Shown here: one piece after another, positions 1 to 6,103 of the stretch
Layout: every line of letters begins with the position of its first letter
Numbering within the stretch: the stretch's first letter is position 1
Assembly (NCBI GenBank): GCA_003524085.1
Contig: DOEC01000022.1
Location: forward strand, 12,576-28,723
Reading direction: 5' to 3'
DNA: 16,148 nucleotides
From: Bacillota bacterium
Lineage (GTDB): Bacteria; Bacillota_I; Bacilli_A; RF39; UBA660
Notes under the pieces: generated by a model
Databases searched by the model: none
Told to the model about the DNA's origin: nothing
Seen by the model: only the letters and a program-made list of their open reading frames with translations
Position numbers and translations under genes: made by a program

Positions 1-41
1 CATTTTTTCGTGTCTTTAAAAAAGAAAGGAGAGCATTAAAT

Positions 42-1535
42 ATGCAACGAAAAAATTTAACACTTGTAATAGTAAGCTTACTTGTAGTAGTACTAAGTGT
101 ATCACTAGCTTACTTTACAGCACAAATAATAGGAGAGGGGAAAACTGTAGATGTAAGTAGTGCTAACTTACAAATAGTATTTACAGATGGTGATGGAGCT
201 TTAACAGAAACTGATATAGAACCAGGCTGGAGTGCAACTAAAACATTTACTATTAAAAATGATACTAAGACAGAATACAAATATAATATAGTAATAAAAG
301 ACTTATTAAATACTTTTGTAACAGAAGGATACTTACAATACAAGATAACTAGTACAAATGGTGGATACAATATGACTGAGTTTAAAGGTATTCCAAAGTC
401 TAGTGCACCTAAGGATACAATACTAGCTTATAGTGTAGTAATACCTAATGGAGTAACACAAAGTTACACAATTGAATTTAAGTATACAAACGATGAAAAT
501 ATAGACCAAAGTGATGATATGGGTAAACAACTAAGTGGAACGTTATTTATAACTGAGGGAACAGAACTAACATTTTTAACTCAATTACATGCAGACAAAT
601 CAACAAGATTAACAAGGACGGACTTTAGTACATTTTTAACAGATAATAATACAAAAACATTATATACTTCTACTGAAGACAGTAAAACAGTATATTATTT
701 TGCAGGAAATGCAACAGACAACTGGGTAAAGTTTGGAAAGAATGCAAGTAACCAAGAATTATACTGGAGAATAATAAGAACAAATGCAGATGGTGGAGTA
801 AGACTTTTATATCACGGAACAAGCACAACAGTAGAAGATGCATATATAGGAACAATCAAATTTAATTCAACGTATAACGACCCAATGTACGTAGGATATA
901 TGTATGGAACAAGTGGTTCACAAGTAAATAATAGAACAAATACAAACTCAAGTACAATAAAAGGAGTAATAGATACATGGTATAAAGATAATTTAAATTC
1001 AAATTATGGAAAGTATCTAAGCGCGACAGCAATATATTGTAATGATAGAAGTGTAACTAGTGGAACATATAGTGTAAGTTCATCATTTGGGTATTCAGCA
1101 AAAACAAGATTAGATGTAAATAAAACACCAACATACAACTGTGCAGACACCAACGATAAATTCACAGTAGATAGTAGTACCGGAAATGGAAAACTAACAT
1201 ACCCAATAGCTCTTATGACAGCAGACGAAGTAAGTTTTGCAGGTGGAAAGTATGGTTCGAATGCACCAACATGGTATTATTATAATAGTGCAAACGAAAG
1301 CTCAACAGGCTCAACTTGGTGGTGGGTGTTGTCTCCTTACATTTGGGATGGTAGCTACGCTCACGTGTTCGGCGTGCATGGCTCGTCCTGGCCTGGCCTC
1401 TTGAACAGCAACCTCGTCCTCGACACGGGCGGTGTGCGTCCAGTCACATCACTAAAATCATGTGTTAAATACTCTAGTGGAGACGGAACGGCAACTAACC
1501 CATACACAATACAAGAAACAACAAGTGGATGCTAG
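42..1535 (+). CDS. Surface-exposed protein with C-type-lectin-like or DUF6273-like C-terminal domain; candidate DGR target
   Basis: A 497-residue protein starting at ATG 42, with a good ribosome binding site (AAAGGAG at 25-31). Residues 6-27 form one hydrophobic segment (a signal peptide or N-terminal anchor of the kind seen in TasA/camelysin-like proteins). Residues of about 35-175 are Thr/Asn-rich and beta-rich, consistent with an extracellular beta-sandwich, and contain the phrase PGWSATKTFTIKN. Residues of about 215-475 look like a globular domain with conserved aromatics (YWRIIRTN, DTWYKDNL) ending in WWWVLSP...GGVRPVTSL. This ending is typical of C-type-lectin-like and DUF6273-type domains, which include DGR target proteins. 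The tail DGTATNPYTI is common in this group. Codons are A-ending and AT-rich throughout except codons 426-466, which are GC-rich (separate entry). A terminator follows closely, so the gene ends its own transcript. The ligand is unknown. Surface location and domain type are inferred from sequence character. Confidence 0.75.
   Translation: MQRKNLTLVIVSLLVVVLSVSLAYFTAQIIGEGKTVDVSSANLQIVFTDGDGALTETDIEPGWSATKTFTIKNDTKTEYKYNIVIKDLLNTFVTEGYLQYKITSTNGGYNMTEFKGIPKSSAPKDTILAYSVVIPNGVTQSYTIEFKYTNDENIDQSDDMGKQLSGTLFITEGTELTFLTQLHADKSTRLTRTDFSTFLTDNNTKTLYTSTEDSKTVYYFAGNATDNWVKFGKNASNQELYWRIIRTNADGGVRLLYHGTSTTVEDAYIGTIKFNSTYNDPMYVGYMYGTSGSQVNNRTNTNSSTIKGVIDTWYKDNLNSNYGKYLSATAIYCNDRSVTSGTYSVSSSFGYSAKTRLDVNKTPTYNCADTNDKFTVDSSTGNGKLTYPIALMTADEVSFAGGKYGSNAPTWYYYNSANESSTGSTWWWVLSPYIWDGSYAHVFGVHGSSWPGLLNSNLVLDTGGVRPVTSLKSCVKYSSGDGTATNPYTIQETTSGC
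1317..1442 (+). other. GC-rich, adenine-poor variable-region-like patch inside the surface protein gene
   Basis: This patch covers codons 426-467, from WWWVLSP to GVRP. By hand count, bases 1321-1440 contain 73 G or C of 120 (about 61%) and only 14 A, in a gene that is otherwise strongly A-rich. In codons 438-464, 17 of 27 codons end in C (TAC, CAC, TTC, GGC, TCC, CTC, GTC, GAC, AAC, AGC). That is the pattern expected when AAC codons of a DGR template repeat are copied with adenine-specific mutation. The fixed part GTGCGTCC also uses CGT arginine, whereas the flanks use AGA. Position near the C-terminus of a lectin-like domain fits a DGR variable region. No template repeat or reverse transcriptase lies in the window, so recombination from a donor cassette is the main alternative. 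Confidence 0.55.
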
Positions 1536-1570
1536 GGGCCACATTAACTTAACTGTGTCTATTAATATAT

Positions 1571-1600
1571 AAAGGAAAGATGAGAATTCTTTCTTTTTTT
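1571..1600 (+). terminator. Intrinsic terminator of the surface protein gene
   Basis: AAAGGAAAGA (1571-1580) pairs with TTCTTTCTTT (1587-1596) over 10 bp with one G-U pair. The loop is TGAGAA and four further T follow. It lies 35 nt after the stop codon and isolates the surface protein gene from ymfF. Confidence 0.8.
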
Positions 1601-1601
1601 G

Positions 1602-1631
1602 TTGAATGTTAATGCTTGTTTAGGTTATAAT
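1602..1631 (+). promoter_or_regulatory. Sigma-A-type promoter for ymfF-ymfH
   Basis: TTGAAT (1602-1607), an 18-bp spacer and a perfect TATAAT (1626-1631). Transcription would start near 1638, almost at the ribosome binding site, giving a leader of only about 15 nt. Confidence 0.65.
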
Positions 1632-1653
1632 AATATCTAGGATGTGAGATAAT

Positions 1654-2916
1654 ATGGAATATAAGAAAATTAAAAAAGATAATTATACACTTCATTTGAT
1701 TAAAACTGATAGATTTAAAACTATTAATGTAGGTCTTAAATTTACTAAATTATATGATAAAAATGAGTTTTGTTATTTAAAGCTACTTGAAAGAGTGTTA
1801 CCTATGAATGGTACTAAAAAGTATAAGAATGTTAATGAGATAACTAAAAAACTAGAGAGCTTATATAATGCAGGTATAACTTTTAGATCACTTATAACTA
1901 GTAAAAATATGAGTTTTGAAGCTTCTTTAAGATTTATTAATCCTAAGTATACAGAAATGTCTATTTATAATGAAACTTTTGATATGTTTAGGGAAATAAT
2001 AGTAAATCCTATTATTAAGGATAATTGTTTTAATGTGTTTGATGTACATAAAGAAAATTTAATAAATAGTATAAACAATGTTAAAGATAATATGGGGGCT
2101 TATGGTAGTTTACTTTTTAATGAGAGATTTTATAAAGATACAATATATGCAGAAAATAATTATAAAGATATAGATATATTTAAAAGTCTTACTAATAAAC
2201 AGTTATATAAAACGTATTTAAAATTATTTGATAGTTTTAAAATAGATGTATTTGTAATTGGAGACTATGATGAGGAGAGTGTACTTACTAATGTAGATAA
2301 GCTATTAAAGGGCTTTAAAGAGAAAGATAATACTAGTAAAGAGTTATATATAGATATTAAGAGTAAATATAAAATAGATAAAGAAGAGTACCCAGCTAAT
2401 CAGTCTATACTTTTAGTTGGTTTAACTTTAAAAGATTTGACTATAGAAGAAAGAGATTATCAAATGCTTTTATATAGTACTATTTTAGGAAGTATGAATA
2501 ATTCAGTATTGTTTGTTAATGTAAGAGAGAAGAATAGTTTATGTTATCATATAGGAAGTACTATTAATAGATTTACTAAAACTATTATAATAGATAGTGG
2601 AATAAATAAAGAAAATTTTGATGAAACGTTAAGACTTATTAAAGAAAGTTTAGAGAGTATGAAAGATGAAAGTGTTATTGATAGTCTTATAGATAATGCT
2701 AAGAAAACTTTAAATATTGCTTTTAATGATTTCTATGAAAATCCTTTTAAGATAGTGAACTATTATTATTTAAGAGAGTTTACTAATATTCCTAGTATAG
2801 AAGATAGAAAAAAATATATTGATAATATGACAAGTAAGAATGTTAGTGATTTAGCTAAAAAGATAGATATTAAAGAAGTGTTTTTACTAGAGGGAGTTAA
2901 GAATGAAGAAAATTGA
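1654..2916 (+). CDS. ymfF: M16 family peptidase-like subunit without zinc site (YmfF-like)
   Basis: A 420-residue protein with the two-lobed M16B architecture. The position where active subunits carry HxxEH reads KLLERVL (residues 43-49), so no zinc site can form. The C-terminal half keeps the R/Y pair in REKNSLCY (Arg291, Tyr298), which in heterodimeric M16B peptidases binds substrate for the partner's zinc site. The next gene supplies HFLEH and lacks a clear R/Y pair, so the two very likely form one enzyme. The start ATG is preceded by AGGATG at 1639-1644. The 3' end overlaps ymfH by 14 nt, implying translational coupling. In Bacillus the pair ymfF-ymfH is annotated as inactive and active M16-type proteases. 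No N-terminal signal is seen, so the protein is probably cytoplasmic. The substrate is unknown. Confidence 0.85.
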   Translation: MEYKKIKKDNYTLHLIKTDRFKTINVGLKFTKLYDKNEFCYLKLLERVLPMNGTKKYKNVNEITKKLESLYNAGITFRSLITSKNMSFEASLRFINPKYTEMSIYNETFDMFREIIVNPIIKDNCFNVFDVHKENLINSINNVKDNMGAYGSLLFNERFYKDTIYAENNYKDIDIFKSLTNKQLYKTYLKLFDSFKIDVFVIGDYDEESVLTNVDKLLKGFKEKDNTSKELYIDIKSKYKIDKEEYPANQSILLVGLTLKDLTIEERDYQMLLYSTILGSMNNSVLFVNVREKNSLCYHIGSTINRFTKTIIIDSGINKENFDETLRLIKESLESMKDESVIDSLIDNAKKTLNIAFNDFYENPFKIVNYYYLREFTNIPSIEDRKKYIDNMTSKNVSDLAKKIDIKEVFLLEGVKNEEN

Positions 2917-4150
2917 TTTTAATTATGGAGAGTTTATTTATAGTGAAAAACTAGAGAATGGAATAACTGTTTATATGTATCCTACAACTAAAAGTAAGAA
3001 TTTTTATATAACAGTAAGTACTCATTTTGGAGCTGAAGTAATGAAATATAGAAGTGGAAGTAAAGTATATGATGTTACTAAAGGAAGTGCGCATTTTCTT
3101 GAACATAGGGTAATGGATTTTACTAAAAATAAAGATGCGATGGATGAAATAAATAAGCTAGGAAGTATTGCAAATGCGTATACTACATATAATGGAACTA
3201 ACTATAATATTTATGGAGAAGAGAATATACTTGAAAATATAAGACTTTTATTTGACCGTGTTTTTAAGGCTGATATTAAAAAAGAAGATGTGGAAAGTGA
3301 AAGGGGTATTATATTAGAAGAATATTATATGTATCAAACAGATCCTTATTTTAAAGCACAGACAACATTATTTGATAATGCTTTTAATAAAAGTTTCATT
3401 AAGAGTTTAGTAATTGGTACAGAAGAAGGTATTAAAAGTGTTACTTGTGAAGAGTTGAATAGATTATATAAGGACTTCTATACACCTGAAAATATGTTTA
3501 TTGTTGTAACTGGAAATTTTGATAAAGAAAGTGTGTTAGACTATATTAAAGATTATATGAAGGGTGTTAAAATAAAGAATACGAGTGCTTTAATTGTAAG
3601 ACCAAAAGAAGAATATAAAGTTAATGTTAGTTATGCTGAAGTGTCCAAAGATATTTTAGAAGCTAAAGTAGTTATTGGTTATAAGATTAAAGTAGGGAAA
3701 GGGTCTAAACTAAATACAAGGATTATGTTAGAAATGGTAATTAGCGAAAACTTTGGTAAAACGGGTAAGAGTTATTTAAGGCTTATGAATGAGGGATTAA
3801 ATAGGTTTGATTATTTTACTGAAGAAGTAGATGATTATTTAATACTAGTATTTACAGCAAGTACTAATAGTGTTGATAAATTTGAGAAAATAGTAAATGA
3901 AGAATTGTCTAGTTTAGAGTTTACAACTGAAAGCTTGGATAGGAAGAAAAAAGGATATATTAGTAATTTAATATTAAGTTTTGAAGATATTGTTAACGTA
4001 GAAGACATGATTACTACAAATATTTTATGTTATAACAAACTTTTAAATAAGATGGGTGATGTAGTAAAAGAATATAAATTATCTGAAGTAAAAGATGTAA
4101 TAAAGTTAATAGATATTAATAATAAAAGTGTACTTGTTATGAAAAAGTAA
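2903..4150 (+). CDS. ymfH: Zinc-dependent M16B peptidase subunit (YmfH-like)
   Basis: A 415-residue protein starting at ATG 2903 with the strong site AGGGAG (2891-2896), inside the end of ymfF. The inverted zinc motif is complete: His64-Phe-Leu-Glu67-His68, with the third ligand expected at Glu139 or Glu140 in ERGIILEEY. The usual R/Y segment of the second lobe is degenerate here (LMNEGLNRFDY), which complements the intact R/Y pair of the upstream subunit. This reciprocal loss is the signature of a heterodimeric M16B peptidase. Length and lack of a signal peptide fit a cytoplasmic enzyme. Its substrate is not evident; relatives process peptides or small proteins. It is transcribed with ymfF from the promoter at 1602-1631. 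The assignment to YmfH over other M16B proteins rests on the gene pair and overall similarity. Confidence 0.88.
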   Translation: MKKIDFNYGEFIYSEKLENGITVYMYPTTKSKNFYITVSTHFGAEVMKYRSGSKVYDVTKGSAHFLEHRVMDFTKNKDAMDEINKLGSIANAYTTYNGTNYNIYGEENILENIRLLFDRVFKADIKKEDVESERGIILEEYYMYQTDPYFKAQTTLFDNAFNKSFIKSLVIGTEEGIKSVTCEELNRLYKDFYTPENMFIVVTGNFDKESVLDYIKDYMKGVKIKNTSALIVRPKEEYKVNVSYAEVSKDILEAKVVIGYKIKVGKGSKLNTRIMLEMVISENFGKTGKSYLRLMNEGLNRFDYFTEEVDDYLILVFTASTNSVDKFEKIVNEELSSLEFTTESLDRKKKGYISNLILSFEDIVNVEDMITTNILCYNKLLNKMGDVVKEYKLSEVKDVIKLIDINNKSVLVMKK

Positions 4151-4160
4151 CGCTTTTTTT
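4142..4160 (+). terminator. Weak intrinsic terminator after ymfH
   Basis: AAAAAG (4142-4147) pairs with CTTTTT (4153-4158) around the loop TAACG, followed by more T. The stem overlaps the ymfH stop codon and is almost all A-U, so termination is probably partial. Confidence 0.4.
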
Positions 4161-4200
4161 ATGTTTTTTTTAAAAAATGCATAATTTTTAAAATTTATAC

Positions 4201-4229
4201 TTGATTTATTGAATAAAATATTATACAAT
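4201..4229 (+). promoter_or_regulatory. Promoter of the tRNA pair
   Basis: TTGATT (4201-4206), a 17-bp spacer and TACAAT (4224-4229). Predicted transcription starts near 4236, 14 nt upstream of tRNA-Ile. Confidence 0.6.
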
Positions 4230-4249
4230 TAAATAGGTTCAGCAAAAAA

Positions 4250-4326
4250 GGGCTTGTAGCTCAGTTGGTTAGAGCGTGCGTCTGATAAGCGCAAGGTCGA
4301 TGGTTCAAGTCCATTCAGGCCCACCA
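4250..4326 (+). tRNA. tRNA-Ile (anticodon GAT)
   Basis: A full cloverleaf of 77 nt with encoded CCA. The acceptor GGGCTTG (4250-4256) pairs with CAGGCCC (4316-4322) with one G-U pair, and A is the discriminator base. The anticodon stem TGCGT/GCGCA encloses the loop CTGATAA, anticodon GAT. The T-loop GTTCAAGTC and D-arm AGCTCAGTTGGTTAGAGC are canonical. It reads ATC/ATT codons; the abundant ATA codons must be read by another tRNA outside the window. Confidence 0.97.
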
Positions 4327-4333
4327 TGATGAT

Positions 4334-4409
4334 GGCCAGTTGGTGAAATGGTTAACACACACGCCTTTCACGCGTGCATTCACGGGTTCAAATCCCGTAC
4401 TGGTCACCA
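4334..4409 (+). tRNA. tRNA-Glu (anticodon TTC)
   Basis: A 76-nt tRNA with encoded CCA, 7 nt after tRNA-Ile and on the same transcript. The acceptor GGCCAGT (4334-4340) pairs with ACTGGTC (4399-4405). The anticodon stem CACGC/GCGTG encloses CTTTCAC, anticodon TTC. The T-arm contains GGGTTCAAATCCC. Confidence 0.97.
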
Positions 4410-4421
4410 AGTTTAAACGTC

Positions 4422-4446
4422 AGCCCCATTACCCGTGGGGTTTTAT
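4422..4446 (+). terminator. First intrinsic terminator of the tRNA transcript
   Basis: CCCCA (4424-4428) pairs with TGGGG (4436-4440), extended by G-U and A-U pairs outward, and followed by TTTTATT. It lies 13 nt after the tRNA-Glu CCA end. Confidence 0.75.
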
Positions 4447-4448
4447 TG

Positions 4449-4478
4449 TACCATTTTTAATATAAGTGGTATTTTTTT
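4449..4478 (+). terminator. Second, tandem terminator of the tRNA transcript
   Basis: TACCATTT (4449-4456) pairs with AAGTGGTA (4464-4471) over 8 bp with one G-U pair. The loop is TTAATAT and seven T follow (4472-4478). It backs up the terminator at 4422 and sits head-on against the minus-strand terminator at 4492-4520. Confidence 0.7.
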
Positions 4479-4491
4479 ATGTTTTTAAAAT

Positions 4492-4520
4492 AAAAAACAG
4501 ATACCACAATGTGATATCTG
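4492..4520 (-). terminator. Intrinsic terminator of the minus-strand RNA
   Basis: On the minus strand CAGATATCAC pairs with GTGGTATCTG (4520-4498) over 10 bp with one G-U pair around a 3-nt loop, followed by six T (4497-4492). On the plus strand no T run follows the hairpin, so it works only for minus-strand transcription. Confidence 0.85.
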
Positions 4521-4600
4521 ATGTGCCTGTAAAAGGCTAAATGACAGTTCATATGAACTGGTGTGTCCGTATAGGACTAAATAACAATTTAATAAATTGT
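4492..4600 (-). ncRNA. Candidate novel small RNA with tandem hairpin motif
   Basis: About 109 nt on the minus strand, bounded by a near-consensus promoter (4607-4635) and an intrinsic terminator. Reading 5' to 3', it has a hairpin at 4600-4584 (ACAATTT/AAATTGT), then motif copy 1 (4584-4560), a palindromic hairpin at 4560-4545 (CAGTTC-ATAT-GAACTG), motif copy 2 (4544-4520) and the terminator hairpin. Each motif copy is ATTTA, a 4-bp stem with loop TATAC or TTTAC, then ACA(C/T)C. The two stems are GTCC/GGAC and GCCT/AGGC, so bases differ but pairing is kept, with a repeat period of 40 nt. No open reading frame with a ribosome binding site is present. I do not recognise it as a known RNA family. 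It could be an sRNA, a protein-binding decoy or a stand-alone tandem sensor. It diverges from hemW. Confidence 0.7.
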
Positions 4601-4606
4601 ATATAT

Positions 4607-4635
4607 ACTATACCATATTTTAGACATATTGTCAA
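4607..4635 (-). promoter_or_regulatory. Strong sigma-A promoter of the minus-strand RNA
   Basis: On the minus strand: TTGACA (4635-4630), a 17-bp spacer and TATAGT (4612-4607). The start is predicted near 4600, exactly at the first base of the 5' hairpin. Together with the ssrA promoter it is the best promoter match in the window. The short dyad GACA-TAT-TGTC (4623-4633) overlaps the -35 box and could be chance. Confidence 0.8.
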
Positions 4636-4738
4636 AATATTAAGTACCTTATTTATTTGAAGGTTAGGAATGTATAAAATACACAAATACCTGTAGACTT
4701 TATTGAGTATTTTTGGTAAAATTAGGTTAGTGATTTAT

Positions 4739-5821
4739 ATGAGAAGTGTTTACATACATATACCATTTTGTTCAAGTATTTGCAGTTACTGTGATTTCTG
4801 CAAGTTTTTGCATGACGAAATATGGGCTGATGAGTACTTATCGCATTTAGAAAAAGAAATAAATAAGTATTATGATAATGACGAGGTTAGGACAATTTAT
4901 ATAGGTGGTGGAACACCAAGTGTGCTTAGTATGGAGAATTTAAAAAAACTATTTTCTATAATAAAAGTCTTTGATGTTAGTAAGTTAGAAGAGTTTACTT
5001 TTGAAATGAATGTAAACGATATTACAGAAGAAAAATTATCTTTCTTAAAAGAAAATGGTGTTAATAGAATAAGTGTAGGGGTAGAGAGTTTTAATAAGAT
5101 AAATTTAAAATATTTAAATAGAAAACATACAAAACAAGAGATTATTAATAATATTAAGTTAGTAAAAAAGTATTTTGAAAATATAAATGTTGATTTGATG
5201 TATGCTCTATCTATTGAAAAGTTTAGTGTACTTAAAAGTGATGTAAAAGAGATACTTAAACTTGGAGTGCCACATATATCAGCATATAGTTTAATATTGG
5301 AACCTAATACAGCATTATTTGTAAATAAAGTTAGACCAATAAGTGAAGACTTAGACTATAAGATGTATAAATATATTGAAAAGAAACTTACTAAAAAAGG
5401 TTATCATCATTATGAAGTGAGTAATTATAGTATTCCTGGATATGAAAGTGTTCATAATTTAAACTATTGGGATAATAACGAGTATTATGGCTTTGGTTTG
5501 GGGGCACATGGGTTTATAAGTGAATTAAGGTATGAAAATACAAGAAGTTTTAATACATATTTAAAAGATAATTTTAGATTTAATGAACTGGTTTTATCTA
5601 AAAGAGAAGATATGGAAAATGAAATTATATTAGGTTTTAGAAAACTTGATGGGATAGATATAGTAGAGTTCTTTAATAAGTATCACACTAATATTCAAGA
5701 CGAGTTTAATATTACACCACTTTTAAAAAATGGATTACTGGTATTAAAAGATAATATGATGTTTATAAGAAAAGATAAAGTTTATGTAATGAATACTATA
5801 TTGAATGAGATACTTAAATAA
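4739..5821 (+). CDS. hemW: Heme chaperone HemW (radical SAM family)
   Basis: A 360-residue protein if started at ATG 4739. An in-frame TTG at 4703 would add 12 residues, but the family normally begins at M(K/R)SxYIHIPFC, as it does here from 4739. The radical SAM cluster motif is Cys11-x3-Cys15-x2-Cys18 with the extra Cys21. The SAM-binding GGGTPS is at residues 56-61. The HemW-specific motif HNLNYW precedes GFGLGAHGF, separating it from true coproporphyrinogen dehydrogenase (HemN), with which it is often confused. The C-terminal helical part includes FRKLDGID. HemW binds heme and delivers it to target proteins, so the organism may take up or use heme even if it does not make it. The gene stands alone; its promoter is unclear (possibly TTATTT 4649, TATAAA 4673), and its ribosome binding site is weak. 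Confidence 0.92.
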   Translation: MRSVYIHIPFCSSICSYCDFCKFLHDEIWADEYLSHLEKEINKYYDNDEVRTIYIGGGTPSVLSMENLKKLFSIIKVFDVSKLEEFTFEMNVNDITEEKLSFLKENGVNRISVGVESFNKINLKYLNRKHTKQEIINNIKLVKKYFENINVDLMYALSIEKFSVLKSDVKEILKLGVPHISAYSLILEPNTALFVNKVRPISEDLDYKMYKYIEKKLTKKGYHHYEVSNYSIPGYESVHNLNYWDNNEYYGFGLGAHGFISELRYENTRSFNTYLKDNFRFNELVLSKREDMENEIILGFRKLDGIDIVEFFNKYHTNIQDEFNITPLLKNGLLVLKDNMMFIRKDKVYVMNTILNEILK

Positions 5822-5860
5822 TAGTGTAAAATAAAGTACTAGATTTAGTAAAAATTGTTC

Positions 5861-5889
5861 TTATTAAATTGTCTTAAACGGCATATAAT
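5861..5889 (+). promoter_or_regulatory. Probable promoter of the leader RNA
   Basis: A perfect TATAAT (5884-5889) preceded at 17 bp by TTATTA (5861-5866), a weak -35 box. Predicted start near 5896. Confidence 0.5.
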
Positions 5890-5895
5890 GTTAAT

Positions 5896-5982
5896 GGACA
5901 ACCATAGAGAGTAATACCTGGCTTATGGCTTTAGGCGTATTTGGTAGAGAACACCGTTTCAGTATTTGTGCGGTGTTTTTTT
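5896..5982 (+). ncRNA. Structured leader or small RNA with possible pseudoknot, upstream of the ABC exporter
   Basis: A short transcript of about 87 nt from a TATAAT promoter to a strong terminator. CCATAG (5902-5907) can pair with TTATGG (5923-5928), and AATAC (5913-5917), inside that loop, can pair with GTATT (5937-5941). The pairs interleave, giving an H-type pseudoknot, a fold used by several small riboswitches. TACC (5915-5918) with GGTA (5943-5946) is an alternative pairing near the terminator and might act as a switch. I cannot match it to a riboswitch class by eye. It may be an attenuator read through into the ABC genes, or a separate small RNA, since the ABC genes also have a promoter of their own at 6059. 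Confidence 0.5.
5950..5982 (+). terminator. Strong intrinsic terminator of the leader RNA
   Basis: AACACCG (5950-5956) pairs perfectly with CGGTGTT (5971-5977). The loop is 14 nt and the hairpin runs into a seven-T tract (5976-5982). It could also terminate hemW transcripts reading through. Confidence 0.85.
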
Positions 5983-6033
5983 ATGTTAGATTATGTACCT
6001 TATATTAAACTTGCAGCAATATACGACTATTTA

Positions 6034-6049
6034 TTTAACGAAAGTTAAA
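6034..6049 (+). promoter_or_regulatory. Inverted repeat, candidate operator upstream of the ABC promoter
   Basis: TTTAAC-GAAA-GTTAAA is a perfect 6-bp inverted repeat with a 4-nt centre, ending 9 nt before the -35 box. It is a plausible repressor site; no regulator gene is seen in the window. Confidence 0.35.
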
Positions 6050-6058
6050 GAAATTCAC

Positions 6059-6087
6059 TTGACTTTTATTATTCATGAATGTAAACT
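6059..6087 (+). promoter_or_regulatory. Promoter of the ABC exporter operon with palindrome in the spacer
   Basis: TTGACT (6059-6064), a 17-bp spacer and TAAACT (6082-6087). The perfect 10-bp palindrome ATTCATGAAT (6071-6080) fills most of the spacer, where a bound regulator would block RNA polymerase. The predicted start near 6094 leaves a leader of about 10 nt. Confidence 0.6.
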
Positions 6088-6103
6088 TAATTATGGTGAT
6101 ATA

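Noticed and set aside
110..370. Minus-strand open frames here and at 670-855, 6418-6675, 6904-7464, 11784-12011, 12144-12713 and 14876-15664
   Set aside because: They lie inside well-identified plus-strand genes, translate to low-complexity hydrophobic Leu/Ile/Ser-rich sequence and lack ribosome binding sites.
4151..4200. Further hairpins in the T- and A-runs after ymfH
   Set aside because: They consist only of A-U pairs in low-complexity sequence and cannot be told from chance.
4703..4738. TTG start adding 12 residues to HemW
   Set aside because: The family begins at the MRSVYIHIPFC position and the extra residues match nothing typical.
5888..5914. Tiny leader peptide frame MLMDNHRE upstream of the ABC genes, like antibiotic-responsive leader peptides
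   Set aside because: Its ATG overlaps the -10 box, no ribosome binding site is possible, and the predicted transcript starts at or after the second ATG.
5890..5982. T-box leader
   Set aside because: The conserved T-box segment that pairs with the tRNA CCA end is absent and the RNA is too short.
5993..6103. 37-residue N-terminal extension of the first ABC subunit
   Set aside because: It would run through the dyad and the promoter at 6059-6087, has no ribosome binding site, and the family starts at the ATG 6104 position.
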